Below the pieces are notes generated by a model. It ran no database searches. It worked only from the letters and a program-made list of their open reading frames with translations, and was not told the origin of the DNA. A stretch of DNA of 64,000 nucleotides from Parasporobacterium sp. (lineage in GTDB: Bacteria > Bacillota > Clostridia > Lachnospirales > Lachnospiraceae): NCBI GenBank assembly GCA_017510065.1, contig JAFWOB010000145.1, positions 78,596-142,595 on the forward strand, given 5' to 3'. This document shows, in pieces, positions 52,630 to 59,692 of the stretch; position 1 is the first letter of the stretch; each line of letters begins with the position of its first letter. The position numbers and the translations under genes were made by a program.

Positions 52630-54948
52630 ATGAAGAACATGAAGAGATTTTCTGCTGTGCTGACAGCGGCTGCCATGGCCATCACGCTGTCTGTTCCAGT
52701 CACGGCAGCAGAAGCGGCTCCGGTGATCACCGGGATCGTTCTGAGTGAAGAATCGGCAAATTATGTTGATTCTTCCCTTTACAGTCAGTATGAAACCGTC
52801 GAATTCTCGGATGGATCAGTGCAGACGATCGATCCGGATGCCCAGACATTCATTCTGGTGAAGGATGGCACGATCGTGGATCTTGATGATCCGGAAAACT
52901 GGACCGAGGATGCCGAGCTGTTTGTCATCGATAAAGGCCAGTATGATGAAGTCATGATGTCCATGAACACTGCTAACTGGGGACCGTTTTATTTTACCGG
53001 TGCCGTTACCTTTGAAGACGGCAGATATGCGGAGGAAAAATCCGTTCCGGCTGCGGTTCAGGATGCGCAGATCACGGACGAGGGGATCACAGGCGGTTAC
53101 ATCAGTACGGATGCGGACTATATCAGCGGCATCTATGTTTACAGTGAAGATGGTGCTCATACACAGATCCAGGACGTGACGATCGATGCGGCCGGGCTCG
53201 GCGGCAATGATTTCGGAACCAAAGGAGGCTGGGGAACCGTCATCAGCGTTGCCGGAACGGCACAGGCTGATATCGACAATGTTGTGGTCAACACGCAGGG
53301 ACCTCTGCATGACGGTATCTGGGCAGGCGGCAGCTCTGTTGTCAATGTCACCGATTCTGTCGTGGTGGCAAAGGAAGAGGCGGAAGCGTATGATTTCGTT
53401 CCCTACACCTATGACAGGTTCATTATCACCGAAGCTCCCCTGACGGAAGAGGAAATCGCGCAGTATGGTATTTCCGGTGATTTCTATGCGGAAGACTATG
53501 AGAGCATGTTCGGCTCAGGAACGCATTACTATTACTTTAATGATGACTACACCAGCAACTTCTCCGCACCGATGCTGCAGTGTGTACCGCTGGCACTGGG
53601 ACTGTACGGAAGCATGAGAGGATGTATCTGCTACGGCTCCGCAACGTTAAGCTTCTTTGACAGCCTGGCAGTCAGCGACATCTGGGCGGTCCTTTCCACG
53701 GACTCCGGAAACGGCACCCTGAATGCCACCGATACGGTTGCTGTGATCGGCGAGATCACCGATGAAGAAAACTCAAACCTTTCCGCGGAGATAAACGGAA
53801 CGGAGTATTTTGTAAAAGCCTACGATTCCAAGGAAGGCAGCGGCTATGTCACTTACTGCGACGGATTTGATGACAATTTCTACGGATGTACTTTTATGGC
53901 GCCGGATTATATTGCCATCCTTACAGGCGGCACATTTGACTTTACGGAATCCGAGAACCAGAGAGGGTACGGCGTCTCTGACCGTATCGGTTTCATGAGC
54001 CATGGCAATGCCTATACCGCAGTCCTGAGCCATTCTGATTTTGAAGTTTCGGATGCATTATTCTCCGTTATGTCCAAAGGCGCTGTAGACATCACTCTGG
54101 ACGATGTTCAGGTCAATATCTATGGCCAGAATCCCTGGAGCGGAGTCCTGTTCCAGTTCATGGATACAGATGATACCGGTACAGGTGCAAATGACCTTGA
54201 AATGGACGTCCTGGACCTGACCTTTGATGAGTACCAGGCTCTGGAATCAGCGGCAGATGGTACCACCAAGACCGTTCGGATTGCCAATTCCATTCTGACC
54301 GGCGATATCTACAACTCTGTCGGTTCCAGTAATAATGTCCATGTTTCCGAGACATATGACGGAACGACCAATGTTCTGTCTGACTGGAATGCATCCCTGA
54401 TCAATGTCACCCTGGACAATGCCTCCCTGGAAGGCGTGATCTCCACTTCCTATGCGCAGCATGTGGATGAGGAAGGTAATCCGATCGAAGGTCTGTTCTT
54501 CTTCAACAAGACCGGTGAGGCTATGGAAGGAACGGAAGAGAATTCCTATGATTATCATGCAGGACGCCGTGTAATCAACACACCAGCCTACAACGGACTG
54601 AGCCAGATCAACCTGACCCTGACCAACGGTGCAGAGTGGACGGTCACCGGAGAAGGCATCCTGAACAGTCTGACGATCGAGGAAGGCTGCAGCGTAAAAG
54701 GCAGTGTAACCGAAAATGAGAATGGCACGATCACGGTTGCTCCGTCTGAGGACACCATCGCAGCAGGTACCTACGGAACCGTTTCCGAACTTCATTATGA
54801 AGAGCCGGAAAGCTCCGGAAGCGAAGGCGGCCAGGGCGAGTCTGCAGAAGGTCCGGCTCCGGAAGGCGATTCTCCGGAAGGTGATTCTCCGGAAGGTCCG
54901 GCCCCGGAAGGCGATTCTCCGGAAGACCAGGCGCAGAACGCTGGTTGA
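52630..54948 (+). CDS. Secreted beta-helix-like protein, paralogue 3
   Basis: A 772-residue exported protein related to the pair at 12.5-16.6 kb. The signal peptide (FSAVLTAAAMAITLSVPVTA, cut near AEA at residue 25) leads directly to a beta-rich domain, not to a linker. Repeated strand-turn units follow. The end unit (EWTVTGEGILNSLTIEEG, then ENENGTITV) matches paralogue 1. The Gly/Glu/Ser/Pro linker seen at the N-terminus of the other two is here at the C-terminus (EGDSPEGDSPEGPAPEGDS), so the linker has changed ends. ATG at 52630 with GGAGG upstream is preferred to an in-frame start at 52588. No anchor motif. Confidence 0.82.
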   Translation: MKNMKRFSAVLTAAAMAITLSVPVTAAEAAPVITGIVLSEESANYVDSSLYSQYETVEFSDGSVQTIDPDAQTFILVKDGTIVDLDDPENWTEDAELFVIDKGQYDEVMMSMNTANWGPFYFTGAVTFEDGRYAEEKSVPAAVQDAQITDEGITGGYISTDADYISGIYVYSEDGAHTQIQDVTIDAAGLGGNDFGTKGGWGTVISVAGTAQADIDNVVVNTQGPLHDGIWAGGSSVVNVTDSVVVAKEEAEAYDFVPYTYDRFIITEAPLTEEEIAQYGISGDFYAEDYESMFGSGTHYYYFNDDYTSNFSAPMLQCVPLALGLYGSMRGCICYGSATLSFFDSLAVSDIWAVLSTDSGNGTLNATDTVAVIGEITDEENSNLSAEINGTEYFVKAYDSKEGSGYVTYCDGFDDNFYGCTFMAPDYIAILTGGTFDFTESENQRGYGVSDRIGFMSHGNAYTAVLSHSDFEVSDALFSVMSKGAVDITLDDVQVNIYGQNPWSGVLFQFMDTDDTGTGANDLEMDVLDLTFDEYQALESAADGTTKTVRIANSILTGDIYNSVGSSNNVHVSETYDGTTNVLSDWNASLINVTLDNASLEGVISTSYAQHVDEEGNPIEGLFFFNKTGEAMEGTEENSYDYHAGRRVINTPAYNGLSQINLTLTNGAEWTVTGEGILNSLTIEEGCSVKGSVTENENGTITVAPSEDTIAAGTYGTVSELHYEEPESSGSEGGQGESAEGPAPEGDSPEGDSPEGPAPEGDSPEDQAQNAG

Positions 54949-55016
54949 GGAAAATATTATTATTTTAATGCTGAAGGCCGGCATATTGCCGGACTTCTTG
55001 CTGCGAACCTGAAAAG

Positions 55017-55302
55017 TGATACGAAGTTTGCCATACTTTTTATTTTCGTATCAGTCAATGATACGAAGAGAGAAAAAACGTTTGTTTCGTATCCGCCGGT
55101 GATACGAAGAGAACAAAAATCTTTATTTCGTATTTTAGAGATGATACGAAGAGAACGAAAAATAGTATTTCGTATCAGACGATGATACGAAAAGCACATA
55201 AATCTATATTTCGTATCATTTTTATGATACGAAATAAAAGAAAAAGGCTTATTTCGATCTTTTCATGATACGAAAACAAGAAAAAAGGTTCTCTTCGTAT
55301 CA
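55017..55302. repeat. Array C: seven units of TGATACGAA / TTCGTATCA
   Basis: TGATACGAA occurs at 55017, 55059, 55100, 55142, 55183, 55225 and 55266: steps of 42, 41, 42, 41, 42, 41. Its complement TTCGTATCA occurs between them at 55045, 55086, 55127, 55169, 55210, 55253 and 55294, four perfect and three with changes at the 3' side. Each complement and the following forward word form a hairpin with a 4-6 base loop. The 18-19 bases between a forward word and the next complement are A-rich (GAGAACAAAAAT-like). The array lies between the convergent secreted protein gene and the PD-(D/E)XK-like gene and begins 50 bases beyond the latter's stop. Spacers are too short and too alike for CRISPR. Confidence 0.92.
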
Positions 55303-55352
55303 CTGCTGTTTTGTCTCCAACTGTACGTCTCAGTTAATGGATTAGATCGATC

Positions 55353-56150
55353 CTACAAAAGATAAAAATCGATCAGCTTGTCAACCCATTGGATATCAAG
55401 CGGGCTGTCTTTTGTCTCTGCTGTAACGATCATGTTGACCCAGGGAATGATGCCTGCTTCGAGATAAAGCTTCTCACAGTAGTGGGTTTTCCGGAGATAG
55501 TTGGGATCATCGGCCATTCCCCGGTGATCCCAGTACAGTTTCCTGCCTGCGCGAACATTCAATAATGTGAAATCAATTGCAAGCTTTTCCTGACCTATTC
55601 TCTGGATTTCTTCGTAATGAAACGGAACTCCAAAATGCATAAAACGGCTGACCAGATCAGCTTCAGCTTTGCTTCGGACAAGCAGTTTTGGAACCACTGT
55701 CGTAAATCTCAGATCTTCTGGATATTTATTACTTCGCTCATATGGCTTTTCCATCCATTCCTGTGCAAGTTGGGTAAGCGGACGAAGACCCGGTGAGATC
55801 AGGCTCATGAGCTCAGGATGTGCTTTGATAAATTCATCAAGTCTGCTTCCGCGCTGATACAGGGCGATTGCCTTGTCGACCAGTTTTTTTTCCGGATAGA
55901 GATCTTTTAAAACCAGTTCGGCATATCGTTTGTTGGCAAGCGCGGTAAATTCCGGGTGTTGAGGGCTAAGATAGGTTTCCTGCAATGTTCCGTCTGATAT
56001 TTGCTCATATTTTGTATAGAACGGAATGCCACTGCTTCTTTTTTTCAGATAAAGCTTGCCCTCTGGTGAGGCTTTCAGGATCTGTTCCATCCTGCCGATC
56101 TGTTTGGCAAGATAATTGCTGCGAAGTATCAGGTTTGTGATGTTTGTCAT
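55353..56150 (-). CDS. PD-(D/E)XK-like nuclease-fold protein of unknown role
   Basis: A 265-residue protein of a type found in several copies in many Lachnospiraceae genomes (from memory), without assigned function. An N-terminal helical region (residues 1-110, with KSxEGKLYLKK-like basic strand) precedes a conserved WMEKPYERSNKYPE segment. The C-terminal half has the order expected of a PD-(D/E)XK fold: RSKAEADLV (Glu163), GVPFHYEEIQ (Glu180), AIDFTLLN (Asp193), YWDHRGMADDPNY (Asp208-His209), and TAETKDSPLD. The Lys of the canonical motif is not obvious; His209 may take its place. AAAGGAGGA precedes the ATG. It lies between a candidate small RNA and array C. Confidence 0.72.
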   Translation of the reverse strand: MTNITNLILRSNYLAKQIGRMEQILKASPEGKLYLKKRSSGIPFYTKYEQISDGTLQETYLSPQHPEFTALANKRYAELVLKDLYPEKKLVDKAIALYQRGSRLDEFIKAHPELMSLISPGLRPLTQLAQEWMEKPYERSNKYPEDLRFTTVVPKLLVRSKAEADLVSRFMHFGVPFHYEEIQRIGQEKLAIDFTLLNVRAGRKLYWDHRGMADDPNYLRKTHYCEKLYLEAGIIPWVNMIVTAETKDSPLDIQWVDKLIDFYLL

Positions 56151-56187
56151 GTGCTGTCCTCCTTTGCTGATAAAATGAACCTGGCGG

Positions 56188-56217
56188 GTGTATTACACTT
56201 GTGTTAGTGTAATACAC
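56188..56217. promoter_or_regulatory. 12-bp perfect palindrome upstream of the nuclease-fold gene
   Basis: GTGTATTACACT, TGTGTT, AGTGTAATACAC. It lies 38 bases before the minus-strand start codon. The form resembles operators of GntR/YtrA-type repressors, though no such gene is in the window. As RNA it would also fold near the ribosome binding site. Confidence 0.6.
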
Positions 56218-56220
56218 GGC

Positions 56221-56294
56221 AAAAAAAAGACCGGAGCACCTTCGTGCTTCCGGTCACAGACCTTGTATATCGGTTTTAGAATGTTTCCTGCCAT
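56221..56294 (-). ncRNA. Candidate small RNA with own promoter and terminator
   Basis: On the minus strand a consensus promoter (TTGACT at 56324-56329, 17 bases, TATAGT at 56301-56306) predicts a transcript starting near 56294. It runs about 75 bases to an 11-bp GC-rich hairpin (GACCGGAAGCAC-type stem, 56229-56255, loop GAAG) followed by eight T residues. No convincing ORF with a ribosome binding site lies within it. It could be an independent small RNA, or an attenuated leader of the nuclease-fold gene whose start is 71 bases beyond the terminator. Confidence 0.65.
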
Positions 56295-56300
56295 AAAAAT

Positions 56301-56329
56301 ACTATACCGTTGTTTTCCCGACGAGTCAA
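56301..56329 (-). promoter_or_regulatory. Promoter of the candidate small RNA
   Basis: TTGACT, 17 bases, TATAGT on the minus strand; one of the best promoter matches in the window. Confidence 0.75.
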
Positions 56330-56366
56330 GACAAGATACTGTGTTTGGAAAGATCAAGGATTTCAG

Positions 56367-56395
56367 TTGATTAAATCGGCAAAGAACGATAAGAT
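56367..56395 (+). promoter_or_regulatory. Predicted promoter of the fumarase operon
   Basis: TTGATT (56367-56372), 17 bases, TAAGAT (56390-56395), divergent from the small RNA promoter. Confidence 0.55.
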
Positions 56396-56442
56396 AGAAT
56401 CAGATAAAAGGCAGAAGACAGCTTATTTACGGAGGCTTATTT

Positions 56443-57285
56443 ATGAGAGAACTTGATGTCAGGCAGATAGCGGATGCAGTAAGGGACATGTGCATTAAGA
56501 TCAATTATGAACTGTCGGAAGATATGCAGTCTGCGTTGAAAAAGGCAGCCGAGACAGAGAAGGGCGAATTGGGGAGGCAGATCCTGGGCATTCTGGAGCA
56601 GAACCTGGAGATCGCAGCCGATGACAGCATTCCGATCTGTCAGGATACCGGCATGGCAGTTGTTTTTCTTGAAGTGGGGCAGGATGTCCATTTCACAGGC
56701 GGCAGCATCGAGGACGCAGTTAATGACGGAGTGGCTCGGGGGTATACAGAAGGCTATTTGAGGAAATCCGTGGTACGGGATCCTTTGGATCGGGTTAATA
56801 CAAAGGACAATACGCCGGCGGTTATTCATTACAGCATTGTTCCCGGGGACCAGGTCAGGATCACGCTTGCGCCGAAGGGATTCGGAAGTGAGAACATGAG
56901 CAAGGTATTCATGCTTAAACCTGCTGATGGGGCGGAAGGCGTTCTGGAGGCAGTTGTCGGTGCGGTCAGGGAAGCGGGACCGAATGCCTGTCCGCCGGTA
57001 GTTGTCGGTGTGGGTATCGGAGGTACCTTTGAAAAATGCGCACTTCTCGCCAAAAAAGCTTTGACACGTCCGGTCGGATCTTCCAGTGATAAGCCGCATA
57101 TCGCTGCACTTGAGAAAGAAGCTTTGGCCAGGATCAATGAACTGGATATCGGACCTGCAGGACTGGGCGGCACGACGACAGCGCTTGCTGTCAACATGGA
57201 AACCTACCCGACCCATATTGCCGGACTTCCGGTCGGGGTCAATATCTGTTGTCACGTGAACAGGCATATACAGACAACTATTTGA
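56443..57285 (+). CDS. Fumarate hydratase class I, alpha subunit (TtdA-like)
   Basis: Alpha subunit (280 residues) of an oxygen-sensitive 4Fe-4S hydro-lyase acting on fumarate or L-tartrate. Motifs: DSIPICQDTGMAVVFLEVG with a cluster Cys, PKGFGSENMSKVFML, ACPPVVVGVGIGGTFEKCALLAKKAL with the second Cys, GPAGLGGTTTALAVN, and a terminal ICCHVNRH with the third. These three Cys would hold the cluster. Two-gene alpha/beta form is usual in Clostridia; which substrate is used cannot be decided. The beta gene starts 26 bases downstream. Confidence 0.93.
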   Translation: MRELDVRQIADAVRDMCIKINYELSEDMQSALKKAAETEKGELGRQILGILEQNLEIAADDSIPICQDTGMAVVFLEVGQDVHFTGGSIEDAVNDGVARGYTEGYLRKSVVRDPLDRVNTKDNTPAVIHYSIVPGDQVRITLAPKGFGSENMSKVFMLKPADGAEGVLEAVVGAVREAGPNACPPVVVGVGIGGTFEKCALLAKKALTRPVGSSSDKPHIAALEKEALARINELDIGPAGLGGTTTALAVNMETYPTHIAGLPVGVNICCHVNRHIQTTI

Positions 57286-57311
57286 GAATCGCAGATAAAG
57301 GGGAACAGAAC

Positions 57312-57839
57312 ATGGAAAAGAAAATCAGCCTTCCGCTGACAGATGAAATGATTAGCTCGCTGCATGCAGGGGATATGGTCTATCTGACCGGAACTGTTTA
57401 TTCCGCCAGGGACGCGGCTCACAAGCGGATGATCGAAACCCTGGAAGAAGGAAAGGAACTGCCGTTTGATATCCGTTTCCAGACGGTTTATTATCTCGGC
57501 CCGACACCTGCCAGAGAAGGACAGGTCATCGGATCAGCAGGACCTACCACTTCTTCCAGAATGGATAAATATACCCCGAAGCTGCTGGATCTTGGCATGA
57601 AAGGGATGATCGGAAAAGGAAAGAGGAGCCCGGAAGTCATCTCTTCCATGATCAAAAACCATGGTATTTATTTTGCAGCAGTTGGAGGCGCAGGAGCGCT
57701 TCTTTCAAGGCAGATCAAAAAAAGCAAAGTGATCGCCTATGAAGATCTTGGAACAGAAGCGATCCGGGAGATGTATGTGGAAGATTTTCCGGTCATCGTT
57801 GTGATCGACAGTGAAGGAAACAATCTGTATCAGAGATAG
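57312..57839 (+). CDS. Fumarate hydratase class I, beta subunit (TtdB-like)
   Basis: Beta subunit of 175 residues matching the C-terminal half of class I fumarases. Visible: KISLPLTDEMISSLHAGDMVYLTG, ARDAAHKRM, the substrate loop GPTTSSRMDKYTPKLLDLG, MIGKGKRS and AVGGAGALL. The ATG at 57312 with AAAGGGGAAC upstream fits the family start; an in-frame start at 57249 would overlap the alpha gene. It forms a functional pair with the upstream subunit. Confidence 0.94.
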   Translation: MEKKISLPLTDEMISSLHAGDMVYLTGTVYSARDAAHKRMIETLEEGKELPFDIRFQTVYYLGPTPAREGQVIGSAGPTTSSRMDKYTPKLLDLGMKGMIGKGKRSPEVISSMIKNHGIYFAAVGGAGALLSRQIKKSKVIAYEDLGTEAIREMYVEDFPVIVVIDSEGNNLYQR

Positions 57840-57861
57840 GTAATTAAGGAATAGCCGTATT

Positions 57862-58362
57862 ATGGAATATTGGGATATATATGACGCAGATAAACAGCTG
57901 ACAGGCCGGATCATGAAAAGAGAAGACTGGAACATGAAACCGGGAGAGTATCATCTGACCGTGCTTGGCGTGATCAGACGTCCGAATCAGACGTTTCTGA
58001 TCACACAGAGAGTGCTGACCAAATCCTGGGCGCCTGGCTGGTGGGAAGTATCCGGCGGCGGTGTACAGGCCGGAGAAACTTCGCAGGAAGCAGTTCGAAG
58101 AGAACTGCTGGAAGAGACTGGGATCGATGTGAAAGGTGCAGAAGGGGGCCTTTTGTTTACCTACCGGAGGGACAATCCGCAGGAAAAGGATAATTATTTT
58201 GTGGATGTTTACCGGTTTGACCTGGATGTGAGAGAGGAAGATGTGAAGATCCAGGAGGAGGAAGCCTGCGGATTTGCGTTTGCGACAGAAGAAGAGATCC
58301 GGAAGCTGGGAGAGCAGGGCATTTTCCTTCATTATGAAAGCATCAAAAAAGTCTTTGGATAA
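57862..58362 (+). CDS. Nudix hydrolase
   Basis: A 166-residue Nudix protein. The Nudix box GGVQAGETSQEAVRRELLEETGI (given here in two overlapping parts: GGVQAGETSQEAV, RRELLEETGI) has all acidic metal ligands. The N-terminal WDIYDADKQLTGRIMKR resembles the isopentenyl-diphosphate isomerase-like subgroup (YfcD/Idi type), so it may hydrolyse a nucleotide derivative or another diphosphate. It starts 22 bases after the fumarase beta gene, likely read with it. Confidence 0.9.
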   Translation: MEYWDIYDADKQLTGRIMKREDWNMKPGEYHLTVLGVIRRPNQTFLITQRVLTKSWAPGWWEVSGGGVQAGETSQEAVRRELLEETGIDVKGAEGGLLFTYRRDNPQEKDNYFVDVYRFDLDVREEDVKIQEEEACGFAFATEEEIRKLGEQGIFLHYESIKKVFG

Positions 58363-58442
58363 TTCCTGAAGATTCTTCTTGATTTTCCAAAGGAAATCGT
58401 GTAGAATCTCCACCTGTAAGATTTATCATCATTTATTGATTC

Positions 58443-58532
58443 GGAGAAGTACCCAAGCTGGCCGAAGGGGCTCCCCTGGAAAGGGAGTAGGTCGTTGATA
58501 GCGGCGCAAGGGTTCAAATCCCTTCTTCTCCG
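58443..58532 (+). tRNA. tRNA-Ser (GGA anticodon)
   Basis: A 90-base class II tRNA. Acceptor stem GGAGAAG / CTTCTCC with discriminator G, anticodon loop CTGGAAA (anticodon GGA, reads UCC and UCU), a long variable arm, and T loop TTCAAAT. CCA is not encoded. A terminator follows at once. Confidence 0.97.
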
Positions 58533-58536
58533 CTCG

Positions 58537-58570
58537 GAAAAGAACCATTACAGCATGGTTCTTTTCTTTT
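58537..58570 (+). terminator. Terminator after tRNA-Ser
   Basis: Twelve-base perfect stem GAAAAGAACCAT / ATGGTTCTTTTC (58537-58548 / 58555-58566) ending in TTTTCTTTT. Confidence 0.9.
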
Positions 58571-58642
58571 ATCAATCGAGTATCAATCACGGATCGGACC
58601 GGAATACCGGCTCGCAAAGATCTGCCGAAAAAAAGGAGCAGT

Positions 58643-59383
58643 ATGGAAACAGGAGTATATACAAGGCCATTTATTGTTCAACCGGATCACTGCGGAAGAG
58701 ATGCGGCACTGTCACCCGTAGGAACGTTTATTGCATTTCAGGCTTTGTCTGCGGAACATGCGCAAGTCCTGGGAATCGGAGCGGCTGATATGGCTAGGAA
58801 GAAACGGTTCTGGGTAACGGTCCATAACCGGGTCGATTTTCTGGGCAGGGCATGGCTTTTGGATGAACTGGAAGCCAGCACCTGGGCGGAAAGATGTGAG
58901 CCGGACAGCTTAAGGTGTTTCAGGGGGTATTCCCTGACAAGAAAAGGGAAGCCCGTAGCGATCGCCAGGACCCAGTGGGCGATCATCGGGGAAGATGGGC
59001 AGGCTGTTCCATTTAAGGAATCCGGATTTCCGTCTGATTATGAGTTTACCGAAAGGCCGGGGATCACACAGGATCCCATCTGGTTCGAGGATGATTTTAC
59101 CGATGAGGATGTCTGCGGAGAATTTACAGTCCGGTCTACGGATATTGATTTCGGGCTCCATATGAACAACATTGCGTATATCCGGAAATTCCTGGATCAG
59201 TTCCCATCGGAGAAGATCACAGGTTCAGCCCTCAGATCGATCGAGATCCATTACGGGCATCCGTGTATGGAGGGAAAACGACTGAAAGTTTATCGCCGCT
59301 TTGACGGAACATCTTACTGGATGTGTATCCGAAACAGCAAAGGACAGACGGCTTCTATGGTAAAAATCACGCCGGCCGTATGA
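58643..59383 (+). CDS. Acyl-ACP thioesterase (FatA/FatB-like)
   Basis: Double hot-dog thioesterase of 246 residues that releases fatty acids from acyl carrier protein, setting chain length. N-terminal half: GRDAALSPVGTFIAFQALSAEH and FWVTVHNRVDF. C-terminal half carries the active-site segment STDIDFGLHMNNIAYIRKFL with the Asn/His pair, then SIEIHYGHPCMEG. Bacterial homologues occur throughout Clostridia. AAAAGGAGC precedes the ATG. It stands alone between the tRNA gene and the lysine operon. Confidence 0.91.
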   Translation: METGVYTRPFIVQPDHCGRDAALSPVGTFIAFQALSAEHAQVLGIGAADMARKKRFWVTVHNRVDFLGRAWLLDELEASTWAERCEPDSLRCFRGYSLTRKGKPVAIARTQWAIIGEDGQAVPFKESGFPSDYEFTERPGITQDPIWFEDDFTDEDVCGEFTVRSTDIDFGLHMNNIAYIRKFLDQFPSEKITGSALRSIEIHYGHPCMEGKRLKVYRRFDGTSYWMCIRNSKGQTASMVKITPAV

Positions 59384-59417
59384 TCCTGCGAAAATAGCGG
59401 GAACTTTCATTTAGTAG

Positions 59418-59446
59418 TTGCATAAAGTGTTTAAGTATGTTATAAA
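59418..59446 (+). promoter_or_regulatory. Promoter of the lysine operon
   Basis: TTGCAT (59418-59423), 17 bases, TATAAA (59441-59446); transcription would begin just before the riboswitch. Confidence 0.7.
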
Positions 59447-59454
59447 GTATCCAC

Positions 59455-59640
59455 GATAGAGGTTGCGGCCGACATCAGTAGTTCTCCATAAACGGACAGG
59501 AATCCGGAGAATGAAAGGGGAAGCCGCCGAAGGGAGTATGGATTTTCCTGAATGCATGCTTTCCTGGGACTTCGGAGAAGATCCGTTGGACTGTCGCCCT
59601 GACGGGCGGAGAGCTGTCATGAGATTTGTGTATGCGTTTG
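59455..59640 (+). promoter_or_regulatory. Lysine riboswitch (L box)
   Basis: Conserved blocks in order: GATAGAGGTTGCGGCC, ATCAGTAGT, GGGGAAGCCGCCGAAGGGA, CCTGGGACT, TTGGACTGTCGCCC and GGAGAGCTGTC. P1 pairs GATAG (59455-59459) with CTGTC (59614-59618). The same CTGTCATGA strand (59614-59622) can instead pair with TCATGACAG in the terminator (59643-59651). Lysine binding should fix P1 and free the terminator; without lysine the antiterminator forms and dapA is read. Confidence 0.95.
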
Positions 59641-59668
59641 AGTCATGACAGTTGTCATGACTTTTTTA
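59641..59668 (+). terminator. Riboswitch-controlled terminator
   Basis: Stem AGTCATGAC / GTCATGACT (59641-59649 / 59654-59662), loop AGTT, followed by TTTTTT. It lies 25 bases before the dapA start. Confidence 0.93.
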
Positions 59669-59692
59669 TTATATGATTTGGAGGAGACAAAG

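Noticed and set aside
55017-55302. CRISPR array
   Set aside because: Regular step, but the repeated word is 9 bases and occurs in both orientations; inserts are short, A-rich and similar to one another, and no cas genes are present.
56256-56294. TTCTAAAA in the candidate small RNA as a link to array A
   Set aside because: An eight-base A/T-rich match is expected by chance in this window and has no partner copy.
56251-56300. 34-codon ORF in the candidate small RNA (minus strand)
   Set aside because: It lacks a ribosome binding site, runs through the terminator and resembles no known peptide.
59641-59692. dapA start at 59645
   Set aside because: That codon lies inside the terminator stem; the ATG at 59693 has a strong site and the family N-terminus.
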